Below the pieces are notes generated by a model, which was given only the letters and a program-made list of their open reading frames with translations, did no database searches and had not been told where the DNA came from. From Citrus sinensis (taxonomy: Eukaryota; Streptophyta; Magnoliopsida; Sapindales; Rutaceae), in the NCBI RefSeq assembly GCF_022201045.2, contig NC_068561.1:2629001-2693000 (forward strand): DNA of 64,000 nucleotides. Reading direction: 5' to 3'. Position numbers and translations under genes: made by a program. Positions 46,003 to 58,356 of this stretch are shown here, piece after piece. Within the stretch, counting starts at the first letter, position 1. Each line of letters starts with the position of its first letter.

Positions 46003-46381
46003 CTTTTTATCTTTTCAGCCGGTTAATCATCTTTTCGCGGCCGACCCCTTCAATTTTTGGAGACAAATAGGGTGGTCAAGTTCCGGAGGAGCTTGGGGGC
46101 GTTTTTTTACCCTTAATTTCGAATTTTTCTTGTATTTTGACACATTTTTAAGATTACAATTTTTTTGACCCTCGTCGTCAGCCGGTTAATCATCTTTTCG
46201 CGGCCGGCCCCTTCACTTTTGCGTGCGTTAGCGGGTTTCGACCGCCGGCGCGGGGTCTCCGGGGCACCTCGGACCCGCCGGGGAGCGGGGAAAGGGCCGC
46301 GGAGGGATGAATTGTGCGGCGGCCGAGTCGGGGCAGGCGAGGGGGGCACGGGTTAAGTAGATTTGCAGTGCACATGCTGAT

Positions 46382-46501
46382 GGGTGCGACCATACCAGCA
46401 CTAATGCACCGGATCCCATCAGAACTCCGCAGTTAAGCGTGCTTGGGCGAGAGCAGTACTAAGATGGGTGACCTCTTGGGAAGTCCTCGTGTTGCACCCG
46501 T
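46382..46501 (+). rRNA. 5S rRNA: 5S rRNA copy 94
   Basis: C119G; first marker of the right duplication copy. Confidence 0.96.
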
Positions 46502-46880
46502 CTTTTTATCTTTTCAGCCGGTTAATCATCTTTTCGCGGCCGACCCCTTCAATTTTTGGAGACAAATAGGGTGGTCAAGTTCCGGAGGAGCTTGGGGGCG
46601 TTTTTTGACCCTTAATTTCGAATTTTTCTTGTATTTTGACACATTTTTAAGATTACAATTTTTTTGACCCTCGTCGTCAGCCGGTTAATCATCTTTTCGC
46701 GGCCGGCCCCTTCACTTTTGCGTGCGTTAGCGGGTTTCGACCGCCGGCGCGGGGTCTCCGGGGCACCTCGGACCCGCCGGGGAGCGGGGAAAGGGCCGCG
46801 GAGGGATGAATTGTGCGGCGGCCGAGTCGGGGCAGGCGAGGGGGGCACGGGTTAAGTAGATTTGCAGTGCACATGCTGAT

Positions 46881-47000
46881 GGGTGCGACCATACCAGCAC
46901 TAATGCACCGGATCCCATCAGAACTCCGCAGTGAAGCGTGCTTGGGCGAGAGCAGTACTAAGATGGGTGACCTCTTGGGAAGTCCTCGTGTTGCACCCCT
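46881..47000 (+). rRNA. 5S rRNA: 5S rRNA copy 95 (G53)
   Basis: T53G in box A. Confidence 0.96.
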
Positions 47001-47379
47001 CTTTTTATCTTTTCAGCCGGTTAATCATCTTTTCGCGGCCGACCCCTTCAATTTTTGGAGACAAATAGGGTGGTCAAGTTCCGGAGGAGCTTGGGGGCGT
47101 TTTTTGACCCTTAATTTCGAATTTTTCTTGTATTTTGACACATTTTTAAGATTACAATTTTTTTGACCCTCGTCGTCAGCCGGTTAATCATCTTTTCGCG
47201 GCCGGCCCCTTCACTTTTGCGTGCGTTAGCGGGTTTCGACCGCCGGCGCGGGGTCTCCGGGGCACCTCGGACCCGCCGGGGAGCGGGGAAAGGGCCGCGG
47301 AGGGATGAATTGTGCGGCGGCCGAGTCGGGGCAGGCGAGGGGGGCACGGGTTAAGTAGATTTGCAGTGCACATGCTGAT

Positions 47380-47499
47380 GGGTGCGACCATACCAGCACT
47401 AATGCACCGGATCCCATCAGAACTCCGCAGTTAAGCGTGCTTGGGCGAGAGCAGTACTAAGATGGGTGACCTCTTGGGAAGTCCTCGTGTTGCACCCCT
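47380..47499 (+). rRNA. 5S rRNA: 5S rRNA copy 96
   Basis: Consensus gene. Confidence 0.97.
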
Positions 47500-47878
47500 C
47501 TTTTTATCTTTTCAGCCGGTTAATCATCTTTTCGCGGCCGACCCCTTCAATTTTTGGAGACAAATAGGGTGGTCAAGTTCCGGAGGAGCTTGGGGGCGTT
47601 TTTTGACCCTTAATTTCGAATTTTTCTTGTATTTTGACACATTTTTAAGATTACAATTTTTTTGACCCTCGTCGTCAGCCGGTTAATCATCTTTTCGCGG
47701 CCGGCCCCTTCACTTTTGCGTGCGTTAGCGGGTTTCGACCGCCGGCGCGGGGTCTCCGGGGCACCTCGGACCCGCCGGGGAGCGGGGAAAGGGCCGCGGA
47801 GGGATGAATTGTGCGGCGGCCGAGTCGGGGCAGGCGAGGGGGGCACGGGTTAAGTAGATTTGCAGTGCACATGCTGAT

Positions 47879-47998
47879 GGGTGCGACCATACCAGCACTA
47901 ATGCACCGGATCCCATCAGAACTCCACAGTTAAGCGTGCTTGGGCGAGAGCAGTACTAAGATGGGTGACCTCTTGGGAAGTCCTCGTGTTGCACCCCT
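47879..47998 (+). rRNA. 5S rRNA: 5S rRNA copy 97
   Basis: G48A (ACTCCACAG), predicted to disturb a helix III pair. Confidence 0.95.
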
Positions 47999-48377
47999 CT
48001 TTTTATCTTTTCAGCCGGTTAATCATCTTTTCGCGGCCGACCCCTTCAATTTTTGGAGACAAATAGGGTGGTCAAGTTCCGGAGGAGCTTGGGGGCGTTT
48101 TTTGACCCTTAATTTCGAATTTTTCTTGTATTTTGACACATTTTTAAGATTACAATTTTTTTGACCCTCGTCGTCAGCCGGTTAATCATCTTTTCGCGGC
48201 CGGCCCCTTCACTTTTGCGTGCGTTAGCGGGTTTCGACCGCCGGCGCGGGGTCTCCGGGGCACCTCGGACCCGCCGGGGAGCGGGGAAAGGGCCGCGGAG
48301 GGATGAATTGTGCGGCGGCCGAGTCGGGGCAGGCGAGGGGGGCACGGGTTAAGTAGATTTGCAGTGCACATGCTGAT

Positions 48378-48497
48378 GGGTGCGACCATACCAGCACTAA
48401 TGCACCGGATCCCATCAGAACTCCGCAGTTAAGCGTGCTTGGGCGAGAGCAGTACTAAGATGGGTGACCTCTTGGGAAGTCCTCGTGTTGCACCCCT
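48378..48497 (+). rRNA. 5S rRNA: 5S rRNA copy 98
   Basis: Consensus gene, unlike its partner copy 57 (C119T). Confidence 0.97.
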
Positions 48498-48876
48498 CTT
48501 TTTATCTTTTCAGCCGGTTAATCATCTTTTCGCGGCCGACCCCTTCAATTTTTGGAGACAAATAGGGTGGTCAAGTTCCGGAGGAGCTTGGGGGCGTTTT
48601 TTGACCCTTAATTTCGAATTTTTCTTGTATTTTGACACATTTTTAAGATTACAATTTTTTTGACCCTCGTCGTCAGCCGGTTAATCATCTTTTCGCGGCC
48701 GGCCCCTTCACTTTTGCGTGCGTTAGCGGGTTTCGACCGCCGGCGCGGGGTCTCCGGGGCACCTCGGACCCGCCGGGGAGCGGGGAAAGGGCCGCGGAGG
48801 GATGAATTGTGCGGCGGCCGAGTCGGGGCAGGCGAGGGGGGCACGGGTTAAGTAGATTTGCAGTGCACATGCTGAT

Positions 48877-48996
48877 GGGTGCGACCATACCAGCACTAAA
48901 GCACCGGATCCCATCAGAACTCCGCAGTTAAGCGTGCTTGGGCGAGAGCAGTACTAAGATGGGTGACCTCTTGGGAAGTCCTCGTGTTGCACCCCT
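48877..48996 (+). rRNA. 5S rRNA: 5S rRNA copy 99
   Basis: T24A, followed by a CAATTGTTGG spacer. Confidence 0.96.
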
Positions 48997-49375
48997 CTTT
49001 TTATCTTTTCAGCCGGTTAATCATCTTTTCGCGGCCGACCCCTTCAATTGTTGGAGACAAATAGGGTGGTCAAGTTCCGGAGGAGCTTGGGGGCGTTTTT
49101 TGACCCTTAATTTCGAATTTTTCTTGTATTTTGACACATTTTTAAGATTACAATTTTTTTGACCCTCGTCGTCAGCCGGTTAATCATCTTTTCGCGGCCG
49201 GCCCCTTCACTTTTGCGTGCGTTAGCGGGTTTCGACCGCCGGCGCGGGGTCTCCGGGGCACCTCGGACCCGCCGGGGAGCGGGGAAAGGGCCGCGGAGGG
49301 ATGAATTGTGCGGCGGCCGAGTCGGGGCAGGCGAGGGGGGCACGGGTTAAGTAGATTTGCAGTGCACATGCTGAT

Positions 49376-49495
49376 GGGTGCGACCATACCAGCACTAATG
49401 CACCGGATCCCATCAGAACTCCGCAGTTAAGCGTGCTTGGGCGAGAGCAGTACTAAGATGGGTGACCTCTTGGGAAGTCCTCGTGTTGCACCCCT
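49376..49495 (+). rRNA. 5S rRNA: 5S rRNA copy 100
   Basis: Consensus gene. Confidence 0.97.
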
Positions 49496-49874
49496 CTTTT
49501 TATCTTTTCAGCCGGTTAATCATCTTTTCGCGGCCGACCCCTTCAATTTTTGGAGACAAATAGGGTGGTCAAGTTCCGGAGGAGCTTGGGGGCGTTTTTT
49601 GACCCTTAATTTCGAATTTTTCTTGTATTTTGACACATTTTTAAGATTACAATTTTTTTGACCCTCGTCGTCAGCCGGTTAATCATCTTTTCGCGGCCGG
49701 CCCCTTCACTTTTGCGTGCGTTAGCGGGTTTCGACCGCCGGCGCGGGGTCTCCGGGGCACCTCGGACCCGCCGGGGAGCGGGGAAAGGGCCGCGGAGGGA
49801 TGAATTGTGCGGCGGCCGAGTCGGGGCAGGCGAGGGGGGCACGGGTTAAGTAGATTTGCAGTGCACATGCTGAT

Positions 49875-49994
49875 GGGTGCGACCATACCAGCAATAATGC
49901 ACCGGATCCCATCAGAACTCCGCAGTTAAGCGTGCTTGGGCGAGAGCAGTACTAAGATGGGTGACCTCTTGGGAAGTCCTCGTGTTGCACCCGT
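49875..49994 (+). rRNA. 5S rRNA: 5S rRNA copy 101
   Basis: C20A and C119G; spacer has TATTTTTACAC. Confidence 0.95.
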
Positions 49995-50373
49995 CTTTTT
50001 ATCTTTTCAGCCGGTTAATCATCTTTTCGCGGCCGACCCCTTCAATTTTTGGAGACAAATAGGGTGGTCAAGTTCCGGAGGAGCTTGGGGGCGTTTTTTG
50101 ACCCTTAATTTCGAATTTTTCTTGTATTTTTACACATTTTTAAGATTACAATTTTTTTGACCCTCGTCGTCAGCCGGTTAATCATCTTTTCGCGGCCGGC
50201 CCCTTCACTTTTGCGTGCGTTAGCAGGTTTCGACCGCCGGCGCGGGGTCTCCGAGGCACCTCGGACCCGCCGGGGAGCGGGGAAAGGGCCGCGGAGGGAT
50301 GAATTGTGCGGCGGCCGAGTCGGGGCAGGCGAGGGGGGCACGGGTTAAGTAGATTTGCAGTGCACATGCTGAT

Positions 50374-50493
50374 GGGTGCGACCATACCAGCACTAATGCA
50401 CCGGATCCCATCAGAACTCCGCAGTCAAGCGTGCTTGGGCGAGAGCAGTACTAAGATGGGTGACCTCTTGGGAAGTCCTCGTGTTGCACCCCT
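50374..50493 (+). rRNA. 5S rRNA: 5S rRNA copy 102 (C53)
   Basis: T53C; preceding spacer has TTAGCAGG and CTCCGAGGC. Confidence 0.96.
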
Positions 50494-50872
50494 CTTTTTA
50501 TCTTTTCAGCCGGTTAATCATCTTTTCGCGGCCGACCCCTTCAATTTTTGGAGACAAATAGGGTGGTCAAGTTCCGGAGGAGCTTGGGGGCGTTTTTTGA
50601 CCCTTAATTTCGAATTTTTCTTGTATTTTGACACATTTTTAAGATTACAATTTTTTTGACCCTCGTCGTCAGCCGGTTAATCATCTTTTCGCGGCCGGCC
50701 CCTTCACTTTTGCGTGCGTTAGCGGGTTTCGACCGCCGGCGCGGGGTCTCCGGGGCACCTCGGACCCGCCGGGGAGCGGGGAAAGGGCCGCGGAGGGATG
50801 AATTGTGCGGCGGCCGAGTCGGGGCAGGCGAGGGGGGCACGGGTTAAGTAGATTTGCAGTGCACATGCTGAT

Positions 50873-50992
50873 GGGTGCGACCATACCAGCACTAATGCAC
50901 CGGATCCCATCAGAACTCCGCAGTGAAGCGTGCTTGGGCGAGAGCAGTACTAAGATGGGTGACCTCTTGGGAAGTCCTCGTGTTGCACCCCT
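50873..50992 (+). rRNA. 5S rRNA: 5S rRNA copy 103 (G53)
   Basis: T53G. Confidence 0.96.
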
Positions 50993-51371
50993 CTTTTTAT
51001 CTTTTCAGCCGGTTAATCATCTTTTCGCGGCCGACCCCTTCAATTTTTGGAGACAAATAGGGTGGTCAAGTTCCGGAGGAGCTTGGGGGCGTTTTTTGAC
51101 CCTTAATTTCGAATTTTTCTTGTATTTTGACACATTTTTAAGATTACAATTTTTTTGACCCTCGTCGTCAGCCGGTTAATCATCTTTTCGCGGCCGGCCC
51201 CTTCACTTTTGCGTGCGTTAGCGGGTTTCGACCGCCGGCGCGGGGTCTCCGGGGCACCTCGGACCCGCCGGGGAGCGGGGAAAGGGCCGCGGAGGGATGA
51301 ATTGTGCGGCGGCCGAGTCGGGGCAGGCGAGGGGGGCACGGGTTAAGTAGATTTGCAGTGCACATGCTGAT

Positions 51372-51491
51372 GGGTGCGACCATACCAGCACTAATGCACC
51401 GGATCCCATCAGAACTCCGCAGTTAAGCGTGCTTGGGCGAGAGCAGTACTAAGATGGGTGACCTCTTGGGAAGTCCTCGTGTTGCACCCCT
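51372..51491 (+). rRNA. 5S rRNA: 5S rRNA copy 104
   Basis: Consensus gene; spacer has GATCCTT (51597) and TTTACCC. Confidence 0.97.
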
Positions 51492-51870
51492 CTTTTTATC
51501 TTTTCAGCCGGTTAATCATCTTTTCGCGGCCGACCCCTTCAATTTTTGGAGACAAATAGGGTGGTCAAGTTCCGGAGGAGCTTGGGGGCGTTTTTTGATC
51601 CTTAATTTCGAATTTTTCTTGTATTTTGACACATTTTTAAGATTACAATTTTTTTTACCCTCGTCGTCAGCCGGTTAATCATCTTTTCGCGGCCGGCCCC
51701 TTCACTTTTGCGTGCGTTAGCGGGTTTCGACCGCCGGCGCGGGGTCTCCGGGGCACCTCGGACCCGCCGGGGAGCGGGGAAAGGGCCGCGGAGGGATGAA
51801 TTGTGCGGCGGCCGAGTCGGGGCAGGCGAGGGGGGCACGGGTTAAGTAGATTTGCAGTGCACATGCTGGT

Positions 51871-51990
51871 GGGTGCGACCATACCAGCACTAATGCACCG
51901 GATCCCATCAGAACTCCGCAGTCAAGCGTGCTTGGGCGAGAGCAGTACTAAGATGGGTGACCTCTTGGGAAGTCCTCGTGTTGCACCCCT
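51871..51990 (+). rRNA. 5S rRNA: 5S rRNA copy 105 (C53, -2 G)
   Basis: T53C and CTGGTG; CATCCGG in the following spacer. Confidence 0.96.
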
Positions 51991-52369
51991 CTTTTTATCT
52001 TTTCAGCCGGTTAATCATCTTTTCGCGGCCGACCCCTTCAATTTTTGGAGACAAATAGGGTGGTCAAGTTCCGGAGGAGCTTGGGGGCGTTTTTTGACCC
52101 TTAATTTCGAATTTTTCTTGTATTTTGACACATTTTTAAGATTACAATTTTTTTGACCCTCGTCGTCATCCGGTTAATCATCTTTTCGCGGCCGGCCCCT
52201 TCACTTTTGCGTGCGTTAGCGGGTTTCGACCGCCGGCGCGGGGTCTCCGGGGCACCTCGGACCCGCCGGGGAGCGGGGAAAGGGCCGCGGAGGGATGAAT
52301 TGTGCGGCGGCCGAGTCGGGGCAGGCGAGGGGGGCACGGGTTAAGTAGATTTGCAGTGCACATGCTGAT

Positions 52370-52489
52370 GGGTGCGACCATGCCAGCACTAATGCACCGG
52401 ATCCCATCAGAACTCCGCAGTTAAGCGTGCTTGGGCGAGAGCAGTACTAAGATGGGTGACCTCTTGGGAAGTCCTCGTGTTGCACCCCT
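52370..52489 (+). rRNA. 5S rRNA: 5S rRNA copy 106
   Basis: A13G. Confidence 0.96.
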
Positions 52490-52868
52490 CTTTTTATCTT
52501 TTCAGCCGGTTAATCATCTTTTCGCGGCCGACCCCTTCAATTTTTGGAGACAAATAGGGTGGTCAAGTTCCGGAGGAGCTTGGGGGCGTTTTTTGACCCT
52601 TAATTTCGAATTTTTCTTGTATTTTGACACATTTTTAAGATTACAATTTTTTTGACCCTCGTCGTCAGCCGGTTAATCATCTTTTCGCGGCCGGCCCCTT
52701 CACTTTTGCGTGCGTTAGCGGGTTTCGACCGCCGGCGCGGGGTCTCCGGGGCACCTCGGACCCGCCGGGGAGCGGGGAAAGGGCCGCGGAGGGATGAATT
52801 GTGCGGCGGCCGAGTCGGGGCAGGCGAGGGGGGCACGGGTTAAGTAGATTTGCAGTGCACATGCTGAT

Positions 52869-52988
52869 GGGTGCGACCATACCAGCACTAATGCACCGGA
52901 TCCCATCAGAACTCCGCAGTTAAGCGTGCTTGGGCGAGAGCAGTACTAAGATGGGTGACCTCTTGGGAAGTCCTCGTGTTGCACCCCT
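52869..52988 (+). rRNA. 5S rRNA: 5S rRNA copy 107
   Basis: Consensus gene; spacer has GATCCTT (53095) and TTTACCC. Confidence 0.97.
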
Positions 52989-53367
52989 CTTTTTATCTTT
53001 TCAGCCGGTTAATCATCTTTTCGCGGCCGACCCCTTCAATTTTTGGAGACAAATAGGGTGGTCAAGTTCCGGAGGAGCTTGGGGGCGTTTTTTGATCCTT
53101 AATTTCGAATTTTTCTTGTATTTTGACACATTTTTAAGATTACAATTTTTTTTACCCTCGTCGTCAGCCGGTTAATCATCTTTTCGCGGCCGGCCCCTTC
53201 ACTTTTGCGTGCGTTAGCGGGTTTCGACCGCCGGCGCGGGGTCTCCGGGGCACCTCGGACCCGCCGGGGAGCGGGGAAAGGGCCGCGGAGGGATGAATTG
53301 TGCGGCGGCCGAGTCGGGGCAGGCGAGGGGGGCACGGGTTAAGTAGATTTGCAGTGCACATGCTGGT

Positions 53368-53487
53368 GGGTGCGACCATACCAGCACTAATGCACCGGAT
53401 CCCATCAGAACTCCGCAGTCAAGCGTGCTTGGGCGAGAGCAGTACTAAGATGGGTGACCTCTTGGGAAGTCCTCGTGTTGCACCCCT
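53368..53487 (+). rRNA. 5S rRNA: 5S rRNA copy 108 (C53, -2 G)
   Basis: T53C and CTGGTG. Confidence 0.96.
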
Positions 53488-53866
53488 CTTTTTATCTTTT
53501 CAGCCGGTTAATCATCTTTTCGCGGCCGACCCCTTCAATTTTTGGAGACAAATAGGGTGGTCAAGTTCCGGAGGAGCTTGGGGGCGTTTTTTGACCCTTA
53601 ATTTCGAATTTTTCTTGTATTTTGACACATTTTTAAGATTACAATTTTTTTGACCCTCGTCGTCATCCGGTTAATCATCTTTTCGCGGCCGGCCCCTTCA
53701 CTTTTGCGTGCGTTAGCGGGTTTCGACCGCCGGCGCGGGGTCTCCGGGGCACCTCGGACCCGCCGGGGAGCGGGGAAAGGGCCGCGGAGGGATGAATTGT
53801 GCGGCGGCCGAGTCGGGGCAGGCGAGGGGGGCACGGGTTAAGTAGATTTGCAGTGCACATGCTGAT

Positions 53867-53986
53867 GGGTGCGACCATGCCAGCACTAATGCACCGGATC
53901 CCATCAGAACTCCGCAGTTAAGCGTGCTTGGGCGAGAGCAGTACTAAGATGGGTGACCTCTTGGGAAGTCCTCGTGTTGCACCCCT
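53867..53986 (+). rRNA. 5S rRNA: 5S rRNA copy 109
   Basis: A13G; interrupted terminator with G at 53991. Confidence 0.96.
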
Positions 53987-54365
53987 CTTTGTATCTTTTC
54001 AGCCGGTTAATCATCTTTTCGCGGCCGACCCCTTCAATTTTTGGAGACAAATAGGGTGGTCAAGTTCCGGAGGAGCTTGGGGGCGTTTTTTGACCCTTAA
54101 TTTCGAATTTTTCTTGTATTTTGACACATTTTTAAGATTACAATTTTTTTGACCCTCGTCGTCAGCCGGTTAATCATCTTTTCGCGGCCGGCCCCTTCAC
54201 TTTTGCGTGCGTTAGCGGGTTTCGACCGCCGGCGCGGGGTCTCCGGGGCACCTCGGACCCGCCGGGGAGCGGGGAAAGGGCCGCGGAGGGATGAATTGTG
54301 CGGCGGCCGAGTCGGGGCAGGCGAGGGGGGCACGGGTTAAGTAGATTTGCAGTGCACATGCTGAT

Positions 54366-54485
54366 GGGTGCGACCATACCAGCACTAATGCACCGGATCC
54401 CATCAGAACTCCGCAGTCAAGCGTGCTTGGGCGAGAGCAGTACTAAGATGGGTGACCTCTTGGGAAGTCCTCGTGTTGCACCCCT
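54366..54485 (+). rRNA. 5S rRNA: 5S rRNA copy 110 (C53)
   Basis: T53C with -2 A; spacer has GATCCTT and CATCCGG. Confidence 0.96.
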
Positions 54486-54864
54486 CTTTTTATCTTTTCA
54501 GCCGGTTAATCATCTTTTCGCGGCCGACCCCTTCAATTTTTGGAGACAAATAGGGTGGTCAAGTTCCGGAGGAGCTTGGGGGCGTTTTTTGATCCTTAAT
54601 TTCGAATTTTTCTTGTATTTTGACACATTTTTAAGATTACAATTTTTTTGACCCTCGTCGTCATCCGGTTAATCATCTTTTCGCGGCCGGCCCCTTCACT
54701 TTTGCGTGCGTTAGCGGGTTTCGACCGCCGGCGCGGGGTCTCCGGGGCACCTCGGACCCGCCGGGGAGCGGGGAAAGGGCCGCGGAGGGATGAATTGTGC
54801 GGCGGCCGAGTCGGGGCAGGCGAGGGGGGCACGGGTTAAGTAGATTTGCAGTGCACATGCTGGT

Positions 54865-54984
54865 GGGTGCGACCATACCAGCACTAATGCACCGGATCCC
54901 ATCAGAACTCCGCAGTCAAGCGTGCTTGGGCGAGAGCAGTACTAAGATGGGTGACCTCTTGGGAAGTCCTCGTGTTGCACCCCT
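54865..54984 (+). rRNA. 5S rRNA: 5S rRNA copy 111 (C53, -2 G)
   Basis: T53C; spacer has GATCCGGGGC near 55308. Confidence 0.96.
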
Positions 54985-55363
54985 CTTTTTATCTTTTCAG
55001 CCGGTTAATCATCTTTTCGCGGCCGACCCCTTCAATTTTTGGAGACAAATAGGGTGGTCAAGTTCCGGAGGAGCTTGGGGGCGTTTTTTGACCCTTAATT
55101 TCGAATTTTTCTTGTATTTTGACACATTTTTAAGATTACAATTTTTTTGACCCTCGTCGTCAGCCGGTTAATCATCTTTTCGCGGCCGGCCCCTTCACTT
55201 TTGCGTGCGTTAGCGGGTTTCGACCGCCGGCGCGGGGTCTCCGGGGCACCTCGGACCCGCCGGGGAGCGGGGAAAGGGCCGCGGAGGGATGAATTGTGCG
55301 GCGGCCGATCCGGGGCAGGCGAGGGGGGCACGGGTTAAGTAGATTTGCAGTGCACATGCTGAT

Positions 55364-55483
55364 GGGTGCGACCATACCAGCACTAATGCACCGGATCCCA
55401 TCAGAACTCCGCAGTGAAGCGTGCTTGGGCGAGAGCAGTACTAAGATGGGTGACCTCTTGGGAAGTCCTCGTGTTGCACCCCT
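55364..55483 (+). rRNA. 5S rRNA: 5S rRNA copy 112 (G53)
   Basis: T53G. Confidence 0.96.
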
Positions 55484-55862
55484 CTTTTTATCTTTTCAGC
55501 CGGTTAATCATCTTTTCGCGGCCGACCCCTTCAATTTTTGGAGACAAATAGGGTGGTCAAGTTCCGGAGGAGCTTGGGGGCGTTTTTTGACCCTTAATTT
55601 CGAATTTTTCTTGTATTTTGACACATTTTTAAGATTACAATTTTTTTGACCCTCGTCGTCAGCCGGTTAATCATCTTTTCGCGGCCGGCCCCTTCACTTT
55701 TGCGTGCGTTAGCGGGTTTCGACCGCCGGCGCGGGGTCTCCGGGGCACCTCGGACCCGCCGGGGAGCGGGGAAAGGGCCGCGGAGGGATGAATTGTGCGG
55801 CGGCCGAGTCGGGGCAGGCGAGGGGGGCACGGGTTAAGTAGATTTGCAGTGCACATGCTGGT

Positions 55863-55982
55863 GGGTGCGACCATACCAGCACTAATGCACCGGATCCCAT
55901 CAGAACTCCGCAGTCAAGCGTGCTTGGGCGAGAGCAGTACTAAGATGGGTGACCTCTTGGGAAGTCCTCGTGTTGCACCCCT
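55863..55982 (+). rRNA. 5S rRNA: 5S rRNA copy 113 (C53, -2 G)
   Basis: T53C. Its spacer has AATCAACTTTT, CATCCGG and a cluster of changes at 56211-56327; the unit is 498 bp, the only one off 499 between 43.4 and 63.3 kb. Confidence 0.96.
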
Positions 55983-56360
55983 CTTTTTATCTTTTCAGCC
56001 GGTTAATCAACTTTTCGCGGCCGACCCCTTCAATTTTTGGAGACAAATAGGGTGGTCAAGTTCCGGAGGAGCTTGGGGGCGTTTTTTGACCCTTAATTTC
56101 GAATTTTTCTTGTATTTTGACACATTTTTAAGATTACAATTTTTTTGACCCTCGTCGTCATCCGGTTAATCATCTTTTCGCGGCCGGCCCCTTCACTTTT
56201 GCGTGCGTTAGATGGTTTCGATCGCCGGCGCGGGGTCTCCGGGGCACCTCGGACCCGTCGGGGAGCGGGGAAAGGGCCGCGGAGGGACGAATTGCGCGGC
56301 GGCCGAGCCGGGGCAGGACGGGGGGCACGGGTTAAGTAGATTTGCAGTGCACATGCTGAT

Positions 56361-56480
56361 GGGTGCGACCATACCAGCACTAATGCACCGGATCCCATCA
56401 GAACTCCGCAGTTAAGCGTGCTTGGGCGAGAGCAGTACTAAGATGGGTGACCTCTTGGGAAGTCCTCGTGTTGCACCCCT
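56361..56480 (+). rRNA. 5S rRNA: 5S rRNA copy 114
   Basis: Consensus gene; spacer has ATTATTTTT, AAAGGACCG and GTCGAGGC. Confidence 0.97.
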
Positions 56481-56859
56481 CTTTTTATCTTTTCAGCCGG
56501 TTAATCATCTTTTCGCGGCCGACCCCTTCAATTTTTGGAGACAAATAGGGTGGTCAAGTTCCGGAGGAGCTTGGGGGCGTTTTTTGACCCTTAATTTCGA
56601 ATTTTTCTTGTATTTTGACACATTTTTAAGATTACAATTATTTTTACCCTCGTCGTCAGCCGGTTAATCATCTTTTCGCGGCCGGCCCCTTCACTTTTGC
56701 GTGCGTTAGCGGGTTTCGACCGCCGGCGCGGGGTCTCCGGGGCACCTCGGACCCGCCGGGGAGCGGGGAAAGGACCGCGGAGGGATGAATTGTGCGGCGG
56801 CCGAGTCGAGGCAGGCGAGGGGGGCACGGGTTAAGTAGATTTGCAGTGCACATGCTGAT

Positions 56860-56979
56860 GGGTGCGACCATACCAGCACTAATGCACCGGATCCCATCAG
56901 AACTCCGCAGTCAAGCGTGCTTGGGCGAGAGCAGTACTAAGATGGGTGACCTCTTGGGAAGTCCTCGTGTTGCACCCCT
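56860..56979 (+). rRNA. 5S rRNA: 5S rRNA copy 115 (C53)
   Basis: T53C; spacer has GATCCTT and CATCCGG, absent after partner copy 74. Confidence 0.96.
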
Positions 56980-57358
56980 CTTTTTATCTTTTCAGCCGGT
57001 TAATCATCTTTTCGCGGCCGACCCCTTCAATTTTTGGAGACAAATAGGGTGGTCAAGTTCCGGAGGAGCTTGGGGGCGTTTTTTGATCCTTAATTTCGAA
57101 TTTTTCTTGTATTTTGACACATTTTTAAGATTACAATTTTTTTGACCCTCGTCGTCATCCGGTTAATCATCTTTTCGCGGCCGGCCCCTTCACTTTTGCG
57201 TGCGTTAGCGGGTTTCGACCGCCGGCGCGGGGTCTCCGGGGCACCTCGGACCCGCCGGGGAGCGGGGAAAGGGCCGCGGAGGGATGAATTGTGCGGCGGC
57301 CGAGTCGGGGCAGGCGAGGGGGGCACGGGTTAAGTAGATTTGCAGTGCACATGCTGGT

Positions 57359-57478
57359 GGGTGCGACCATACCAGCACTAATGCACCGGATCCCATCAGA
57401 ACTCCGCAGTCAAGCGTGCTTGGGCGAGAGCAGTACTAAGATGGGTGACCTCTTGGGAAGTCCTCGTGTTGCACCCCT
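57359..57478 (+). rRNA. 5S rRNA: 5S rRNA copy 116 (C53, -2 G)
   Basis: T53C; spacer has TTTTCCTGTA and GATCCGGGGC. Confidence 0.96.
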
Positions 57479-57857
57479 CTTTTTATCTTTTCAGCCGGTT
57501 AATCATCTTTTCGCGGCCGACCCCTTCAATTTTTGGAGACAAATAGGGTGGTCAAGTTCCGGAGGAGCTTGGGGGCGTTTTTTGACCCTTAATTTCGAAT
57601 TTTTCCTGTATTTTGACACATTTTTAAGATTACAATTTTTTTGACCCTCGTCGTCAGCCGGTTAATCATCTTTTCGCGGCCGGCCCCTTCACTTTTGCGT
57701 GCGTTAGCGGGTTTCGACCGCCGGCGCGGGGTCTCCGGGGCACCTCGGACCCGCCGGGGAGCGGGGAAAGGGCCGCGGAGGGATGAATTGTGCGGCGGCC
57801 GATCCGGGGCAGGCGAGGGGGGCACGGGTTAAGTAGATTTGCAGTGCACATGCTGAT

Positions 57858-57977
57858 GGGTGCGACCATACCAGCACTAATGCACCGGATCCCATCAGAA
57901 CTCCGCAGTGAAGCGTGCTTGGGCGAGAGCAGTACTAAGATGGGTGACCTCTTGGGAAGTCCTCGTGTTGCACCCCT
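57858..57977 (+). rRNA. 5S rRNA: 5S rRNA copy 117 (G53)
   Basis: T53G; spacer has CTCGGGCCCG. Confidence 0.96.
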
Positions 57978-58356
57978 CTTTTTATCTTTTCAGCCGGTTA
58001 ATCATCTTTTCGCGGCCGACCCCTTCAATTTTTGGAGACAAATAGGGTGGTCAAGTTCCGGAGGAGCTTGGGGGCGTTTTTTGACCCTTAATTTCGAATT
58101 TTTCTTGTATTTTGACACATTTTTAAGATTACAATTTTTTTGACCCTCGTCGTCAGCCGGTTAATCATCTTTTCGCGGCCGGCCCCTTCACTTTTGCGTG
58201 CGTTAGCGGGTTTCGACCGCCGGCGCGGGGTCTCCGGGGCACCTCGGGCCCGCCGGGGAGCGGGGAAAGGGCCGCGGAGGGATGAATTGTGCGGCGGCCG
58301 AGTCGGGGCAGGCGAGGGGGGCACGGGTTAAGTAGATTTGCAGTGCACATGCTGGT

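Larger units (their letters stand above)
51871..54864 (+). repeat. 3-unit higher-order repeat, two periods (right block)
   Basis: Copies 105-107 and 108-110 repeat the triplet pattern of 31407-34405 with the same markers in the same order, as expected if the higher-order repeat arose before the 41-unit duplication. Confidence 0.7.
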
